The notes beneath the pieces are model-generated. The model made no database searches. It was not told the origin of the DNA and saw nothing but the letters and a program-made list of their open reading frames with translations. The position numbers and the translations under genes are program-made. Positions 6,992 to 7,671 of a DNA stretch of 7,671 bases are shown in pieces (the first letter of the stretch is position 1; every line of letters starts with the position of its first letter). The stretch is from Tethybacter castelli (GTDB lineage: Bacteria > Pseudomonadota > Gammaproteobacteria > Tethybacterales > Tethybacteraceae): positions 1-7,671 of the forward strand of contig JAZHEJ010000056.1 in the NCBI GenBank assembly GCA_036679665.1, given 5' to 3'.

Positions 6992-7671
6992 TTAGAAGTT
7001 ATCTTTCCAACTGCGTAATTCGGCTAGCACCTGCTCATCATCGTTAAGTTGCCGGGATGCGTGAGTGCTAGCCGCCTGGCGCACCGCGGGCACGCGATAA
7101 CGCAAAAAAGGATTAGTGGCAAATTCTTGTTGCAGGGTTACCGGTAAAGTGGGCAGGCCTTGGGCCACCAGTTTTGTTGCTTCAGTTTCCCAGCTGCGCA
7201 GTTGCTCGTTATCCGGTTCCACGCTCAGCGCGAACTTGATGTTAGCCAAGGTGTACTCGTGGCCGCAACAAACTTGCAAAGAACCATCGAGATTGGCAAA
7301 TTGACGCATGGTCTCAGCAAGGTACGCCGCGTCACCGGTGAATAATCTTCCGCATCCACAAGAAAACAAAGCGTCGCCGCAAAACAAAAAGCCATTGCCG
7401 TAAAGCGCAATGTGGCCTTTGGTGTGGCCGGGCGTGGCGATCACTTGTAACTTGACCGTTTCTGACAACAGCGAAATCTCGTCGCCGGCAGCCAAGCGGT
7501 GATCGGAGTACTGTCGGGCTTCAAAAGCCGGTCCGTAGACGGTTATGGCGGGAAATTCTTTACGAATGGCAGGTATGCCGGCAACATGATCGGCGTGGCC
7601 TTTGGTGTGGCCGGGCGTGGCGATCACTTGTAACTTGACCGTTTCTGACAACAGCGAAATCTCGTCGCCGG
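6992..7671 (-). CDS. gloB: Hydroxyacylglutathione hydrolase (glyoxalase II), 5' end missing or rearranged
   Basis: GloB is a cytoplasmic metallo-beta-lactamase-fold enzyme that hydrolyses S-lactoylglutathione to D-lactate and glutathione, the second step of methylglyoxal detoxification. The frame is open to the right edge (225 full codons) and ends at TAA 6994-6992. Genuine GloB sequence starts at ADHVAGIPAIRKEF and continues with VYGP, ATPGHTKGH (third metal histidine), FLFCGDALFSCGCGRLF (bridging aspartate, substrate arginine), CCGHEYTLANIKFALS (last metal histidine and substrate binding), NPFLR and a typical LRSWKDNF end. Upstream of HADH the first part of the THHHxDH metal motif is absent: a second copy of the SETVKLQVIATPGHTKGH segment stands there (7595-7671). 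The TTG at 7651 inside that copy is not a credible start. About 50 N-terminal residues of the normal 250 or so are therefore missing. A recJ remnant follows after four bases. Confidence 0.92.
   Translation of the reverse strand, partial: GDEISLLSETVKLQVIATPGHTKGHADHVAGIPAIRKEFPAITVYGPAFEARQYSDHRLAAGDEISLLSETVKLQVIATPGHTKGHIALYGNGFLFCGDALFSCGCGRLFTGDAAYLAETMRQFANLDGSLQVCCGHEYTLANIKFALSVEPDNEQLRSWETEATKLVAQGLPTLPVTLQQEFATNPFLRYRVPAVRQAASTHASRQLNDDEQVLAELRSWKDNF
7412..7488. repeat. 77-bp exact direct repeat, copy 1 (inside gloB)
   Basis: These 77 bases are identical to 7595-7671, with a start-to-start distance of 183 bases (61 codons, in frame). The base before each copy differs (T at 7411, C at 7594), so the left boundary is exact. 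This copy sits in its normal GloB context, encoding GDEISLL through PGHTKGH followed by IALYG. Confidence 0.95.
7595..7671. repeat. 77-bp exact direct repeat, copy 2 (ends at the window edge)
   Basis: This is the second copy of 7412-7488, and its last base is the last base of the window. It interrupts the expected GloB metal-binding motif. A repeat of exactly 77 bases ending at a sequence end is what a de Bruijn assembly with k=77 leaves at a graph junction; a real in-frame tandem duplication is the alternative. Confidence 0.95.

Noticed and set aside
7595..7651. TTG at 7651 as the gloB start codon
   Set aside because: It lies inside the repeated segment, in a place that is internal sequence in normal GloB, and the frame continues upstream to the window edge.
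1..7671. CRISPR arrays, tRNA or rRNA genes, insertion sequences
   Set aside because: No regularly spaced repeats, no cloverleaf-like or rRNA-like sequence and no transposase motifs or terminal inverted repeats were seen.

Overview
The window looks like a contig fragment from a proteobacterium, most likely a gammaproteobacterium. This rests on close resemblance of three encoded proteins to the E. coli families XylA, YfcG and GloB as recalled, and on a RecJ relative next to gloB. No sequence search was possible. Hand-counted blocks differ in base composition: 361-420 and 1921-1980 hold 21/60 G+C each, against 38/60 at 3481-3540 (xylA) and 32/60 at 7201-7260 (gloB). The left 2.9 kb is therefore clearly more AT-rich than the rest.

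Layout. 1-2909 (minus) is one uninterrupted reading frame of 969 codons that runs off the left edge. It is a large Eco57I-like / type IIG-like adenine-specific DNA methyltransferase with a TaqI-like specificity region starting near the edge, and was probably acquired horizontally. 2910-3197 is a gene-free spacer holding a weak plus-strand terminator-like hairpin and possibly a decayed coding remnant. 3198-4520 (minus) is a complete xylA with all catalytic and metal-binding residues. 4521-4780 is an AT-rich divergent promoter region with one CG-centred palindrome. 4781-5434 (plus) is a complete YfcG-type (Nu-class) glutathione transferase. 5472-6987 (minus) is a broken recJ relative in two frames: the segment that should carry motif II and the DHH motif is missing and most other catalytic signatures have eroded. 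6992-7671 (minus) is the 3' part of gloB (glyoxalase II).

The last 77 bases repeat 7412-7488 exactly. The repeat ends at the window edge and replaces the start of the gloB metal-binding motif. This is either a real in-frame 183-bp duplication or, more probably, an assembly-graph overlap.

Functionally the window mixes a DNA-modification/defence gene, pentose catabolism, thiol chemistry (YfcG-like protein, GloB) and a defunct or repurposed DNA-repair gene. The only operon-like arrangement is gloB followed 4 bases later by the recJ remnant. No RNA gene, insertion sequence or CRISPR array was seen. The two points most worth following up are the motif-eroded RecJ relative and the 77-bp terminal repeat.
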